A stretch of 36,896 nucleotides of DNA from Candidatus Neomarinimicrobiota bacterium (GTDB lineage: Bacteria; Fidelibacterota; UBA8477; JABMPR01): positions 1-36,896 of the forward strand of contig JADHUM010000045.1 of NCBI GenBank assembly GCA_016784545.1. Direction: 5' to 3'. A model generated the notes under the pieces. That model made no database searches, had not been told where the DNA came from, and worked only from the letters and a program-made list of their open reading frames with translations. Positions 9,078-17,757 of this stretch are shown piece after piece. Positions within the stretch are counted from its first letter, which is position 1. Each line of letters begins with the position of its first letter. Position numbers and translations under genes: made by a program.

Positions 9078-9654
9078 AGTGATCCAACCACCAATAGCCA
9101 TAAACGATGCCTATTGACCTGCTTAAAAACAGCATCAGAAACTGAGACCATAATGCCAAATAAGGTATATCAATGGGAATAGTCCCAGCCTCCCAATAGA
9201 GTTCAGTAAGTCCTATGGTCCAAATAAAACCCAATATCATAATTCCCACGACTTGAAAGTTTGTTGCTCGGGACAATACGAGTCGATCCCTCTCGTCCAA
9301 TAACTTTGACCAACGACTTTTTCGTGATGTGGGGAGCATTAAAAGTACGCTAATTCCGAGAGTCACCATGATCACTCCTGTTAAAGTGATTCGGAATTCT
9401 TCATTCTGAAAAAAATCTGTGACAGCATGCCCTTTGAACAACCACATGATGGTGGAAACTCCTGTAGCGATGGTAACAATATTCCACAGGGAACGTTTCT
9501 GCAATAATGCCATAGGAATTTTTATTACTTCTCCCCCGTGGTCAATTTTGGCCTTGCGCAGTTTCAATACCTGCAGAGCTCGAACTGCGAGATAGGCGGC
9601 GGTGGCACTGATTAGAAAGGCTGCCAGCATGGTGGTTGATAACCAAAAATTCAT
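9067..9654 (-). CDS. Membrane protein paired with the XRE regulator (DUF2178-like)
   Basis: The protein has 195 residues and about five hydrophobic segments: residues 5-28, 56-72, 88-107, 132-150 and 165-188. A cytoplasmic loop contains [15 protein letters not shown], which resembles the D-E-R-D motif of DUF2178 proteins that are usually encoded next to a short XRE regulator. GGGAG lies in the leader just before the start. The next gene overlaps it by 11 bases. The arrangement suggests a two-gene sensing unit in which the membrane protein modulates the DNA-binding partner, but that is an inference. Assignment to DUF2178 rests on the motif, topology and neighbourhood, and I could not run a profile search. 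Confidence 0.8.
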   Translation of the reverse strand: MNFWLSTTMLAAFLISATAAYLAVRALQVLKLRKAKIDHGGEVIKIPMALLQKRSLWNIVTIATGVSTIMWLFKGHAVTDFFQNEEFRITLTGVIMVTLGISVLLMLPTSRKSRWSKLLDERDRLVLSRATNFQVVGIMILGFIWTIGLTELYWEAGTIPIDIPYLALWSQFLMLFLSRSIGIVYGYWWLDHYGD

Positions 9655-9677
9655 TTTTTCTCTCCCTTCGATCAGCG

Positions 9678-9740
9678 ATTAATGTAATATATTTTAATCA
9701 TTATGTATACTATTTCATACACAATATAATATTTTCGTTT
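9678..9740 (-). promoter_or_regulatory. AT-rich promoter/operator candidate for the XRE pair
   Basis: The 111-base gap before the membrane protein gene is strongly AT-rich between 9678 and 9740. It contains the inverted repeat TGTAT-N8-ATACA at 9704-9721, plus smaller AT palindromes around it. Self-regulating short XRE proteins usually bind such sites next to their own promoter. Which bases are the -10 and -35 boxes is uncertain. Confidence 0.4.
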
Positions 9741-9765
9741 TCCCTGATGAGGGAGCAGTTAAGCC

Positions 9766-10317
9766 CTACTTTTTACGAGGATTATTCCAGAATACTTCCT
9801 GATTCCCACTGCGATGATTTTCATAGCGGGCCATAACAAATAGTATGTCGGAAAGCCGGTTCACATATTGAATAATCTCAGCAGCAACCGTTTCACTCTG
9901 GTTCAACGTGATAATACTGCGTTCAGCTCTACGACAGACTGTCCGCGCCAGATGCAATAGTGAGGCAGATTTTGTCCCACCTGGCAGAATGAATTCCTCC
10001 AGAGGGGGTAGTTCAATATTCATTTGATCAATATGCTTCTCAAGCGATGTAGTATGCTGATCAGTAACCAGACCTTCTATCATACCGTCAGATGCCAGCT
10101 CGCCGCCAAGATCGAAGAGGGTGTGCTGGATACTTGATAGGACAGCAGCTAGTTTTACATCTGGATTCTCAGTTAAGACTAGCCCGATAATGCTATTCAG
10201 TTCATCCACGTCACCATAGGCTGTGACTCGCAAAGAATCCTTTGAGACTTCCTCTCCATTTGCCAGACGTGTCTTGCCCTTATCGCCATTGCGTGTATAT
10301 ATTTTTGTGAGTCTCAT
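9766..10317 (-). CDS. PduO-type ATP:cob(I)alamin adenosyltransferase
   Basis: This 183-residue enzyme transfers the adenosyl group of ATP to cob(I)alamin and so makes coenzyme B12. Family motifs appear in order: ATP-binding YTRNGDKGKTRLANG (7-21), YGDVDELNSIIG (34-45), RTVCRRAERS (125-134) and YVNRLSDILFVMARYE (151-166), which contains the residues that close the active site. The length is typical of the trimeric PduO family (about 180-190). It implies that the cell uses adenosylcobalamin enzymes such as methylmalonyl-CoA mutase or class II ribonucleotide reductase, none of which is in this window. It sits 29 bases behind a large membrane protein gene and ends the leftward group that starts with the HD hydrolase. 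Confidence 0.95.
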   Translation of the reverse strand: MRLTKIYTRNGDKGKTRLANGEEVSKDSLRVTAYGDVDELNSIIGLVLTENPDVKLAAVLSSIQHTLFDLGGELASDGMIEGLVTDQHTTSLEKHIDQMNIELPPLEEFILPGGTKSASLLHLARTVCRRAERSIITLNQSETVAAEIIQYVNRLSDILFVMARYENHRSGNQEVFWNNPRKK

Positions 10318-10346
10318 CGCATATAACCTTCATAGTTTGTGAGCTA

Positions 10347-11573
10347 TCAGCTCAAAATATTTCTACTTACAATTTCCAACAATACGACCGCTGCCCACAG
10401 GATAGTGAATACAACCGTCGACCAGATAGACAGGGACGGTCTTAGAATTCGATAGTCACGATCTACCCGAGTGAAAAGAATTCGGATGAGATTCGCTGTC
10501 CATCCTGCACTGAGGACCACAATTCCAATGAGCATGGTTGTTACTAATAATGAATCACCTGCAATATATACCAGTGGGTAAAATGCAAAAAACAGTGAAA
10601 CCAGCACGACACTACTGGTAAATCTTGGACGCTCAAATACCAACCCGCTTAAACCCCTTTTGTCCAATCCCTCATTTTCTTTGGATTCTATCATGACAAA
10701 AAGACCGATCAATGAGACAAAGAGGAGAATTCTCTGTAATCCTATCAACTCTTGCGATGGTTGGAAGAAATTCTCAAGACCTGTTCCCAGTAATAATGTT
10801 TCCTGGGCAAGAAACAGGTATAAAAACTGTTTGGTAATACTCCTGCTGCGAAGTCCAAATACCAACAATCCAATCATAACCAATCCTATAAGAATCAATT
10901 GAGTATTGGAGGGTGGATATACGTTTGAAATATCCAAAACATGACCGGGGATGCCTGACAAGGTATAATGACCATACCAGACGATAAGCATACCATATAG
11001 GGCGATCAGTGGGGCTGGGACGCTTAACTTTGGCCAGCGCTTCTCCAGGTGGACCACAAGGATGACCAGAAAGAACAGATCGGGGAGCAATTGAACCTGA
11101 CGCTCCCACAAACCCATGACAGCGGAGATAAACCAAACCCAGAGAAGGTTTTTCTCAACAATACTCAGCGAATAAGATTTTTCAGCAACAGTTCTTTCCA
11201 GCTCCAGCAGGACCAGCCCAGTTCCGCCCATGATCAGAAAGCGACTCAACGTCCATTCAATAAACAGATGATGAGACAGTGGTGCAAGCACCACAGCAGC
11301 AAGATAGAGGATTAAAGAATACATATGTGCGGAGTTCTTCGAGGTTCCTGAATAATAGGCACTCAGGTGCAATGCGAATAGCATCATTCCAAGATGGAAA
11401 ATTATCCCTGGGGCAACAAGGGGCAGGCGGAGTTGCGGAAAAATGCCCAGCACAAGGACAATTATTGAAACAAATGCCAATTGGTGCTGCCGGGCGGCTG
11501 AGATGAATTTTCCCGAGAATTGCAGGAGAATTCCAGACAATAGCAGGTATCCTGTTACAACGGCACTGATCAA
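10347..11573 (-). CDS. Uncharacterised polytopic membrane protein, about 12 helices
   Basis: The protein has 408 residues, nearly all hydrophobic, with about twelve predicted helices. The start is TTG, with GGAG about 9 bases upstream. I do not recognise a named family. One section (LDKRGLSGLVFERPRFTSSV, then a long hydrophobic run) recalls the helices after the G-L-x-x-R-x-P loop in NuoN/MrpD-like proton-translocating subunits, but the lysines expected in those helices are mostly absent. If related, it is a degenerate or non-pumping member. It follows an unknown soluble protein and NhaD in the same direction with short gaps, so a role in ion or membrane energetics is plausible but only inferred. 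Confidence 0.75.
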   Translation of the reverse strand: MISAVVTGYLLLSGILLQFSGKFISAARQHQLAFVSIIVLVLGIFPQLRLPLVAPGIIFHLGMMLFALHLSAYYSGTSKNSAHMYSLILYLAAVVLAPLSHHLFIEWTLSRFLIMGGTGLVLLELERTVAEKSYSLSIVEKNLLWVWFISAVMGLWERQVQLLPDLFFLVILVVHLEKRWPKLSVPAPLIALYGMLIVWYGHYTLSGIPGHVLDISNVYPPSNTQLILIGLVMIGLLVFGLRSRSITKQFLYLFLAQETLLLGTGLENFFQPSQELIGLQRILLFVSLIGLFVMIESKENEGLDKRGLSGLVFERPRFTSSVVLVSLFFAFYPLVYIAGDSLLVTTMLIGIVVLSAGWTANLIRILFTRVDRDYRILRPSLSIWSTVVFTILWAAVVLLEIVSRNILS

Positions 11574-11608
11574 CTCAATTTACTCCATGGGTTGGATTAA
11601 CTTTTCAC

Positions 11609-12001
11609 TTAAAGTTCAAAGGGATCGTCTATCAATTCCATATAAACTTTGTTGGTATCATCATGAAAGGACAATTTGACATAATGTCGGTTATTACTAT
11701 CAAATATATCGGCACCCTTTTCTGTGCAGTACAGAATTATATGTCCTTTATAATGACCATATTCACGCTTCAAGTCCTTATGGGCATTAAATATTAGATT
11801 TGTAAAGCTCTCTGATTCACGAATATGGACATCGCCATTCCTGTCACTGAAATCAGTAAGCAGATCGGGTTTTGAAACCAGGGACATATCCTTCCCAATC
11901 CAGATACTTAATAGTTCGAAATGGAAGGGCAGGAAAATTGAGTTCTTGATTAGAAATCCAGTCTCTTTTTTTTCAGTAGCCTGATGAATAGATTTGCTCA
12001 T
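11609..12001 (-). CDS. Hypothetical protein, no recognised family
   Basis: The protein has 130 residues, soluble, with no signal peptide or helix-rich membrane part. AGGAG lies 8 bases before the ATG, which supports it as a real gene. The middle holds alternating hydrophobic and charged strands (GHIILYCTEKGADIFDSNNRHYVKL is the clearest, with VYMELIDDPFEL at the end), suggesting a beta-rich fold. It begins 23 bases after nhaD, ends 35 bases before the 408-residue membrane protein, and is probably co-transcribed with both. No catalytic or metal-binding motif is apparent. Confidence 0.75.
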   Translation of the reverse strand: MSKSIHQATEKKETGFLIKNSIFLPFHFELLSIWIGKDMSLVSKPDLLTDFSDRNGDVHIRESESFTNLIFNAHKDLKREYGHYKGHIILYCTEKGADIFDSNNRHYVKLSFHDDTNKVYMELIDDPFEL

Positions 12002-12024
12002 TATTGTTCTCCTGAGATAATTTT

Positions 12025-13515
12025 CTATAGGTTAAAAAAGATTAACCAGACTACAAAAAAGATGGGCAGTAGTATTGGTATTGAATATTTAAAGATATAG
12101 CCCATAAAGGATGGTACGTCTACACCAGCCTGTTCAGCTATGTTTTTTACCATAAAGTTGGGAGCGTTCCCAATATAGGTCATGGCTCCAAAAAATACAG
12201 CAGCCACAGAAATAGCCATTAGGTATACAACTGAATTAGAGTCCCCTGGAACCGGAGATGGGACTTTCGTTGCAAACTGTTGAACGTCGGAAACCGAACT
12301 AATATCAAGTCCGAATTTTCCCATTGAACCTGCCAGGAAATTTAGATAAGTCGGTGCATTATCAAGCACGCCGGAAAGGGATCCAGTAAACCAGTAAAAG
12401 CGGGAGACTGTAAATTCGGTAGCATGCTCTTTAGCATAAGCACCAATTAGCTGTAGCGCTGGAATCATGGTAGCAAATATTCCTACAAAGAGATAGGCCA
12501 CTTCTTTGATAGGCTCAAAGTTAAACTCATTGCCACGTAAGGCTTCCTTATCCCCGGTTCGGTAAGCTATAAAAGCCACACTAAACATAATCACTTCTCG
12601 TATACCAAAGGGGACATGCAACAGTTTCTGTAAGCTGGGAAAACCATCGATCACTGCTGGATCCATAAATACTGAAATGATGATAATTCCCAGATAGATA
12701 AAGTTTTTACTGCCGTGTATCTCAAGATTTTTTCCAGGTGTGGGTGCTACACTGCTGGCAGGTACCCGCATATCGAAGGCCATAAAAACACCAATTACAG
12801 CCAACACTGTGACCAACCATATATGCCAGACATGCCCAACCACCCAAAAGAATGGTACTCCCTTTAAAAAACCTAGAAACAGGGGTGGATCTCCAATGGG
12901 AGTAAGACCTCCACCAATATTGCTCACAATAAAAATAAAGAAAATGACATGAAAGGGTTTTAGTCGACCTTCATTCAATCTCATAAATGGCCTGATTAAC
13001 AGCATGGAGGCCCCAGTTGTACCAATAAAATTAGAAAGTATGGCTCCACCAAAAAGTATGAGCCCGTTAATCCAGGGTTTGCCTGAGGAATTAAATCGTA
13101 TAAGAATTCCACCTGAAGCCACGAAAAGCGCTGTGAGCAAAGCGATAAAGGATATGTACTCCTCCAGTGTATGTAGCAGACTGAGTGTACCGTGATCCAT
13201 TAAAAATCCATAGTAGACAGCGACGATGGCTCCCAGCGAAATGGCGACTTTGGGGTAGTGATGTTCCCATAAATGGGGGTAAAAAAGAGGTCCCGTTGCA
13301 ATCATTAGCAGCAAAATGATAAATGGTGCAACTAGCCAGATCGGCGGCAAACTGCTATGGTGACCTGCTTCTGCCTCCTGATGCATATCCCCTTCTTGGT
13401 TGACAATTTGCTCACTGGCAACCTGTTCACTCGCGCTACCATGTTCTTCTGCCATAACTGGACTGATAATCAATAATGCCAGTAAGACCAGTTTGCCCAA
13501 AACAACCATCCTCAT
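12025..13515 (-). CDS. nhaD: NhaD-type sodium:proton antiporter
   Basis: This 496-residue inner-membrane exchanger of the ion-transporter superfamily (NhaD) would expel Na+ or Li+ in exchange for protons. The N-terminus has a cleavable-looking signal (VVLGKLVLLALLIISPVMA) followed by an acidic, histidine-containing periplasmic part, as in many NhaD proteins. The transport domain shows the family motif SNFIGTTGASMLLIRP, then VSNIGGGLTPIGDPPLFLGF, and near the C-terminus GALTYIGNAPNF-like residues (here GAMTYIGNAPNFMVK). About twelve helices fit. Its start overlaps the HD gene stop by four bases (ATGA), so the two are coupled. With the sodium-coupled symporter upstream, it points to a cell that runs sodium circulation. 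Confidence 0.93.
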   Translation of the reverse strand: MRMVVLGKLVLLALLIISPVMAEEHGSASEQVASEQIVNQEGDMHQEAEAGHHSSLPPIWLVAPFIILLLMIATGPLFYPHLWEHHYPKVAISLGAIVAVYYGFLMDHGTLSLLHTLEEYISFIALLTALFVASGGILIRFNSSGKPWINGLILFGGAILSNFIGTTGASMLLIRPFMRLNEGRLKPFHVIFFIFIVSNIGGGLTPIGDPPLFLGFLKGVPFFWVVGHVWHIWLVTVLAVIGVFMAFDMRVPASSVAPTPGKNLEIHGSKNFIYLGIIIISVFMDPAVIDGFPSLQKLLHVPFGIREVIMFSVAFIAYRTGDKEALRGNEFNFEPIKEVAYLFVGIFATMIPALQLIGAYAKEHATEFTVSRFYWFTGSLSGVLDNAPTYLNFLAGSMGKFGLDISSVSDVQQFATKVPSPVPGDSNSVVYLMAISVAAVFFGAMTYIGNAPNFMVKNIAEQAGVDVPSFMGYIFKYSIPILLPIFFVVWLIFFNL

Positions 13516-14105
13516 GCTTCATTCCCTTTAAATTCAAATCGATTTGATTTTATATAATTATAAATCGACTCCGATTCACTCCCCTTGAACATATCGTCCA
13601 TGTTTTCCCAGAAAGAATCAAGTCTCATTTCGTATTTCTTTTCGTAAAGATAAGCCTGGATCAGCATATCCAATTTGTCAATTCGTTTTACTACCCGCGC
13701 CTCAGGAGATTTATTTGACTCAAAATCTTGCCAGAGATTTTTGAAGTATTCACCTTCTTGAACGTCTTGCACTATCTGCTCAAAAGCAGCCGCTTCAGCC
13801 TCGTATTTCGTCGCTTCCAGCACATTGTCCCTGGGGGTTAAATCACCTACGATTGATTCTGCCATGTCATGCACAAGGGCCATGTTCAGAGCGCGCTCTA
13901 CATTCACGCCATTCGATTGTAAAGTGGCGCGCAGATAAAGTATAAGGATTGACATCCCATAACTATGGGCAGCGATAGATTCAACACCCCGAGCATCAAT
14001 TCCAGATTGTAACCACCCTGATCTAGGGATGGTTTTAAGCGCATAGATGTGCTCAAGGCTGGATATCAGGCGACGCGTCGGAATGTCTTTTCTGGTATCA
14101 TTCAT
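13512..14105 (-). CDS. HD-domain phosphohydrolase (YfbR/HDDC2-like nucleotidase)
   Basis: This 197-residue HD superfamily metal-dependent phosphohydrolase is closest in layout to the 5'-deoxynucleotidases YfbR and HDDC2, which hydrolyse dNMPs. Metal ligands are H47 (AAHSYG), H79-D80 (LVHDMAESIVGD) and D143 (KRIDKLDM), in the order and spacing expected, with the E-x-x-x-GD follow-up typical of YfbR. The length matches (about 190-200). No clear ribosome binding site precedes the ATG. It probably leads the leftward unit HD, nhaD, unknown, membrane protein, adenosyltransferase, with a four-base overlap to nhaD. I see no terminator or strong promoter in the 262-base gap upstream of it. Confidence 0.88.
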   Translation of the reverse strand: MNDTRKDIPTRRLISSLEHIYALKTIPRSGWLQSGIDARGVESIAAHSYGMSILILYLRATLQSNGVNVERALNMALVHDMAESIVGDLTPRDNVLEATKYEAEAAAFEQIVQDVQEGEYFKNLWQDFESNKSPEARVVKRIDKLDMLIQAYLYEKKYEMRLDSFWENMDDMFKGSESESIYNYIKSNRFEFKGNEA

Positions 14106-14367
14106 AAGGTAAGAAGATAGAATAAAGGGAGGTGAATGCTAAAGCGAATTGCCAGTTACCGGAAGGGATCTGAGTTTATAACCTCCCCAAAGAAGGAGTC
14201 AAAACTAAACAATTACCACTGATACTCCTAGCCTTAACTCACTATGTATCAGCAGATAAGGATTGTCCTGTAAAGTGTGTTGATGTAAAGATATCGATGT
14301 TTCACGCTTAAAGTGACTGTTGAGGTGAACAGAATTCTAATGGCGTTGGATAAGATGTCAAAATGAT

Positions 14368-14829
14368 CTATGGCATCTCGAATTTTACATGGGGATGACG
14401 CACGATCAGGACGGGACAATGAGCTTTCCGTACAACTTTTTCAGCCGTTGAGCCGTAAATGGCGTGACTAAATCCGCTCAAGCCATGGGTGGCCATCACG
14501 ATGAGATCCATCCCCTGTTCCTTAGCAAAGGAGACTATCTCCCGCCAGGGTTTCCCATGCAGATTTGATGAATCAGTCTTGATTTCAGAGGGAATTTGTT
14601 CCGCCACTATCTTTGCCAGCGACTCATCAACATATCCGCTGAGTTGTTTCTCTATATCTGGATAGCTATAGGTCCCCCAGGCAAAATCAACAGGGGCCAC
14701 GATGGGTTCCACGACATGCAATACATGTAGACTGGCCTGGTACTTTTGCGCCAGATCTATGGCGAATGGTAGTGCATATTTCGCAGACTCCGAAAAATCA
14801 GTCGGTACTAATATTTTGGAATACTTCAT
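14368..14829 (-). CDS. Universal stress protein, UspA family
   Basis: The protein has 153 residues with a single Usp domain. It starts KILVPTDFSESAKYAL and has the ATP-binding signature ATHGLSGFSHAIYGS, which fits G-2x-G-9x-G-S/T, followed by the closing strand CPVLIVRHP. It therefore belongs to the ATP-binding class of Usp proteins. GGAGGT lies 5 bases before the ATG. It starts 31 bases after the oxidoreductase gene, so it is probably the last gene of the alanine/2-oxoacid operon, which would tie a stress or energy sensor to amino-acid fermentation. Confidence 0.94.
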   Translation of the reverse strand: MKYSKILVPTDFSESAKYALPFAIDLAQKYQASLHVLHVVEPIVAPVDFAWGTYSYPDIEKQLSGYVDESLAKIVAEQIPSEIKTDSSNLHGKPWREIVSFAKEQGMDLIVMATHGLSGFSHAIYGSTAEKVVRKAHCPVLIVRHPHVKFEMP

Positions 14830-14860
14830 TTTGTGACCTCCAAATTTTTGAGGAGGAATA

Positions 14861-16294
14861 TCAGGCTGAGAGTTCTCTCCCCAGTTCCAGACCTTTCTGA
14901 AATGCTTTCAGATTGATCTCTAAAAGATGTCGCTTCTTAAAGATAAGCGGTAGAACCCTTTGAACCACCAAAGGATCAAGAAAATCTGAGTATCCGGCGA
15001 GGACACCGAGAATGACAACATTCGAGGTTCTCGTGTTGCCCAATTCCTTTGCGATCTCAGTTGCTGGAATGGGTATTCGTATGATATCATCCCGTTTTGG
15101 CTCAATATCTATCAGTGAACTATCCCACAGAATGGCCCCACCTTCAATAACATCATCTTCAAACTTCTCCAGAGAGGGTCGATTCATGGCAACCAGCACT
15201 GTAGGATGGGTAACCAGGGGTGATCCAATTGCCTCACGTGACAGCTTGACGTGACAGTTTGCTGTCCCCCCTCTCATCTCAGGACCATATGAAGGAATCC
15301 AACTCACATTAAGCTCCTGGCGCATCCCAATTTCACTAAGCCAGACACCCAGAGAGAGAACACCCTGGCCACCAAACCCGGCAATTTTTATTTCCTGATC
15401 AATGCTTTCACTTAGGGTCAATGAATCAGTTTCAATTTTTATCTTATCCTGCTCCAGTCCGAGAAGTTTTGGTACCCTGCTTGGTGAAGCAAAATGCTTA
15501 CTCAAGTCCAAAGGTTCAACCTGTTGGGCGATATCTTTGAATACACCGAGTGGGAAGTTCTGCATCAGAGTTGATTTGATCCATTCCTCTGACTGGGGTG
15601 CTGTCATCTTCCACCCTGTGGGACAGGTGGATAAAACCTCAATAAAAGAGAAACCTTTCTTCTCGATTTGATTTTTGATACCTCGCCGGACAGCTTTCCG
15701 GGCAGCATTTTTTGACCGCACATCTGCCAACATAACGCGTTCTACATACACGGGAGATTCAAGACTGGCAATGATTTCGGCCATACGCATGGGGTAACCC
15801 TCATTCTGCAGCGTTCGACCATAGGGTGTGGTCGTTGTTTTCTGACCAATGAGGGTTGTGGGAGCCATTTGACCCCCGGTCATTCCGTAAATGGCATTAT
15901 TTACAAAGAAAACGGTTATGGCTTCACCACGGTTGGCGGCATGAAGTATCTCATTACCACCAATGGCAGCCAAATCTCCGTCTCCCTGATATGAAATCAC
16001 GATAGATTCAGGTAAGGCACGCTTCACACCCGTAGCCACTGCAGGCGCTCTACCGTGAGCAGACTGGATATTTCCTGCATTAAAGTAATAGTAGGCAAAA
16101 ACGCTGCACCCGACAGGGCTCACAAATATGCAATTTTCAGCTACCTCATAATCTGTTAGGGCCTCTGCTATCATTTTATGAAGAATTCCATGACCACAAC
16201 CTGGACAATAGTGAGTCTGTTCCTTATTATTTCCCGGACGACGTTCATAGGTGTCGTAAAAGCCCTTTGATTTTCCTAATATTTTGACGCTCAT
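14861..16294 (-). CDS. 2-oxoacid:ferredoxin oxidoreductase, fused beta (TPP-binding) and gamma subunits
   Basis: This 477-residue fusion combines two subunits that are usually separate. Residues 1 to about 250 are the beta subunit: [12 protein letters not shown] near the N-terminus, the thiamine diphosphate motif GDGDLAAIG (104-112) and [12 protein letters not shown] (131-141). A charged linker of about 50 residues follows. Residues 301-477 are the gamma domain: [15 protein letters not shown], then [16 protein letters not shown]. The complex oxidises a 2-oxoacid with CoA to acyl-CoA, CO2 and reduced ferredoxin. With the VorB-type alpha subunit next door, branched-chain 2-oxoacids are the likely substrates and 2-oxoglutarate is the main alternative. 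It overlaps the vorB stop by four bases (ATGA). No frameshift explains the fusion, because the frame is continuous through the linker. Confidence 0.93.
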   Translation of the reverse strand: MSVKILGKSKGFYDTYERRPGNNKEQTHYCPGCGHGILHKMIAEALTDYEVAENCIFVSPVGCSVFAYYYFNAGNIQSAHGRAPAVATGVKRALPESIVISYQGDGDLAAIGGNEILHAANRGEAITVFFVNNAIYGMTGGQMAPTTLIGQKTTTTPYGRTLQNEGYPMRMAEIIASLESPVYVERVMLADVRSKNAARKAVRRGIKNQIEKKGFSFIEVLSTCPTGWKMTAPQSEEWIKSTLMQNFPLGVFKDIAQQVEPLDLSKHFASPSRVPKLLGLEQDKIKIETDSLTLSESIDQEIKIAGFGGQGVLSLGVWLSEIGMRQELNVSWIPSYGPEMRGGTANCHVKLSREAIGSPLVTHPTVLVAMNRPSLEKFEDDVIEGGAILWDSSLIDIEPKRDDIIRIPIPATEIAKELGNTRTSNVVILGVLAGYSDFLDPLVVQRVLPLIFKKRHLLEINLKAFQKGLELGRELSA

Positions 16295-17349
16295 AGTACC
16301 CTCATCATGCGTTTGATCTCATGTACCAATTCTTTTATGGACGGGACATTGCCCCCCATCCTGCCGTAAAACTCCACGGGCTTGGCACCATTCACAGCCA
16401 ATCGGACATCATCCACCATTTGACCATTACTCAATTCTATCACACTAAATGCTTTGACATGATCCATGGCAGCGAGTTCTGCGATTCGTTTTGATGGATA
16501 GGGCATGAGGGTTATGGGACGCAGCATGCCCACCTTTACCCCTTCAATCCTCAATTGATCGACGGCTGTATGTACCATTCGAGAAACAATGCCGTAGCCG
16601 ACTACGATGAAGTCTGCATCATCAAGTCGATATTCTTCGAAGCGGGTCTCGCTATTTTCAATAATCTCGTATTTGCTCTGTAATTTTCTATTGTGACGCT
16701 CCAGATCATCTGGATCAAGTTCAATAGAGCTGATAAGATTCATTCTATCGCCATCGACTCCGCGTATGGCCCATTTCTTTTCAGCAAATTCTTCAACTGG
16801 TTCAGGGAAGTCGACTGGCTCCATCATCTGACCTATAAATCCATCAGCCAAAACAACGGCTGGATTTCTATATTTGTCAGCAAGATCAAATGCCAGCATG
16901 GTAAGGTCACACATTTCTTGAGCAGAATTGGGGGCTAGAACTATATTTTTGTAATTTCCATGGCCACCCCCCTTAACTACCTGATTGTAGTCACTTTGTT
17001 CCGGGGCTATGTTTCCCAGACCAGGGCCTCCGCGCATGATATCCACAACCACGCATGGGAGTTCAGCTCCCGCCAGATATGACATTCCCTCCTGCTTCAA
17101 ACTAAAACCAGGGCTGGAACTTGCTGTCATGGCACGAATACCGGTTCCAGCAGCACCATACACCATATTGATTGCCGCTATTTCACTCTCAGCCTGAAGG
17201 AAGGTCCCCCCCACCAGTGGCATGTAAAGTGCAGCAGCGTGGGCAATCTCACTTGCCGGGGTAATTGGATATCCATAGTAAGCGCGGCAACCAGCCAGGA
17301 TGGCACCCTTTACAATTGCTTCATTCCCTTTTACAAATTGTTTTGCCAT
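16291..17349 (-). CDS. vorB: 2-oxoacid:ferredoxin oxidoreductase alpha subunit, VorB/KorA type
   Basis: This 352-residue alpha subunit binds the pyrimidine end of thiamine diphosphate. It begins [21 protein letters not shown], followed by [34 protein letters not shown] and [14 protein letters not shown]. It continues with [19 protein letters not shown] and [16 protein letters not shown], all hallmarks of VorB. The gamma domain is not at its N-terminus, unlike some KorA proteins. It starts 3 bases after the ferredoxin stop and is coupled to the next gene. VorB members act on 3-methyl-2-oxobutanoate and related acids from Val, Leu and Ile, while close homologues in some anaerobes are labelled KorA for 2-oxoglutarate, so the substrate is not settled. 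Confidence 0.93.
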   Translation of the reverse strand: MAKQFVKGNEAIVKGAILAGCRAYYGYPITPASEIAHAAALYMPLVGGTFLQAESEIAAINMVYGAAGTGIRAMTASSSPGFSLKQEGMSYLAGAELPCVVVDIMRGGPGLGNIAPEQSDYNQVVKGGGHGNYKNIVLAPNSAQEMCDLTMLAFDLADKYRNPAVVLADGFIGQMMEPVDFPEPVEEFAEKKWAIRGVDGDRMNLISSIELDPDDLERHNRKLQSKYEIIENSETRFEEYRLDDADFIVVGYGIVSRMVHTAVDQLRIEGVKVGMLRPITLMPYPSKRIAELAAMDHVKAFSVIELSNGQMVDDVRLAVNGAKPVEFYGRMGGNVPSIKELVHEIKRMMRVL

Positions 17350-17352
17350 GCT

Positions 17353-17721
17353 CTACTCCGCGAAACTTAGGTTTCTAAAATTGCTTAGGATAACTTGCTG
17401 ACCACAGGCTTCACACTCTGCCAGCCCCTTCACCGAATCGGTGACTGTCAATCTACTCTGCACATTCTTAGTCTGGCAGATATAGCTTTCTTCAGCCTCA
17501 GCCCAATTCTTATAAACTGTAATTGCACCTGGTTCAGGACATGCATAGAAGCAAATACCGCAACCCGTACATCCATCACCATCATATTCAGCTGGACTAT
17601 AACCATGCGTATTAAAACTATTTGCCAAGTGCAGGACATCAACTGGACATGCGACGACGCAAAGATTGCATCCTTTGCATTCCTCGATGTTGACTGCAAC
17701 GAGTCCACGGGCTTTAGCCAT
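17353..17721 (-). CDS. 2-oxoacid:ferredoxin oxidoreductase delta subunit (2x[4Fe-4S] ferredoxin)
   Basis: This 122-residue electron-transfer subunit of the oxidoreductase has two complete cluster motifs: C15-x2-C18-x2-C21-x3-C25 followed by P, and C51-x2-C54-x2-C57-x3-C61 followed by P. Together they bind two [4Fe-4S] clusters that take electrons from the active site. The C-terminal 45 residues are an extension with three more cysteines (C82, C103, C106, the last two in CEACGQ), perhaps a small zinc ribbon or an interaction arm. AGGAGG lies 7 bases before the ATG. It lies between the CoA-transferase gene (36 bases upstream) and vorB, which fits its role as a subunit of the same complex. Confidence 0.93.
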   Translation of the reverse strand: MAKARGLVAVNIEECKGCNLCVVACPVDVLHLANSFNTHGYSPAEYDGDGCTGCGICFYACPEPGAITVYKNWAEAEESYICQTKNVQSRLTVTDSVKGLAECEACGQQVILSNFRNLSFAE

Positions 17722-17757
17722 ATTCAGAACCTCCTCAGATTCATATTATCTTATTTC

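Noticed and set aside
9078-9101. Longer XRE start at 9101
   Set aside because: The extra residues lie inside the upstream gene, and the ATG at 9077 gives the usual family start and the coupling overlap.
14106-14367. 262-base spacer upstream of the HD gene searched for promoter, terminator or small gene
   Set aside because: I saw no convincing hairpin, -35/-10 pair or open frame with a ribosome binding site.
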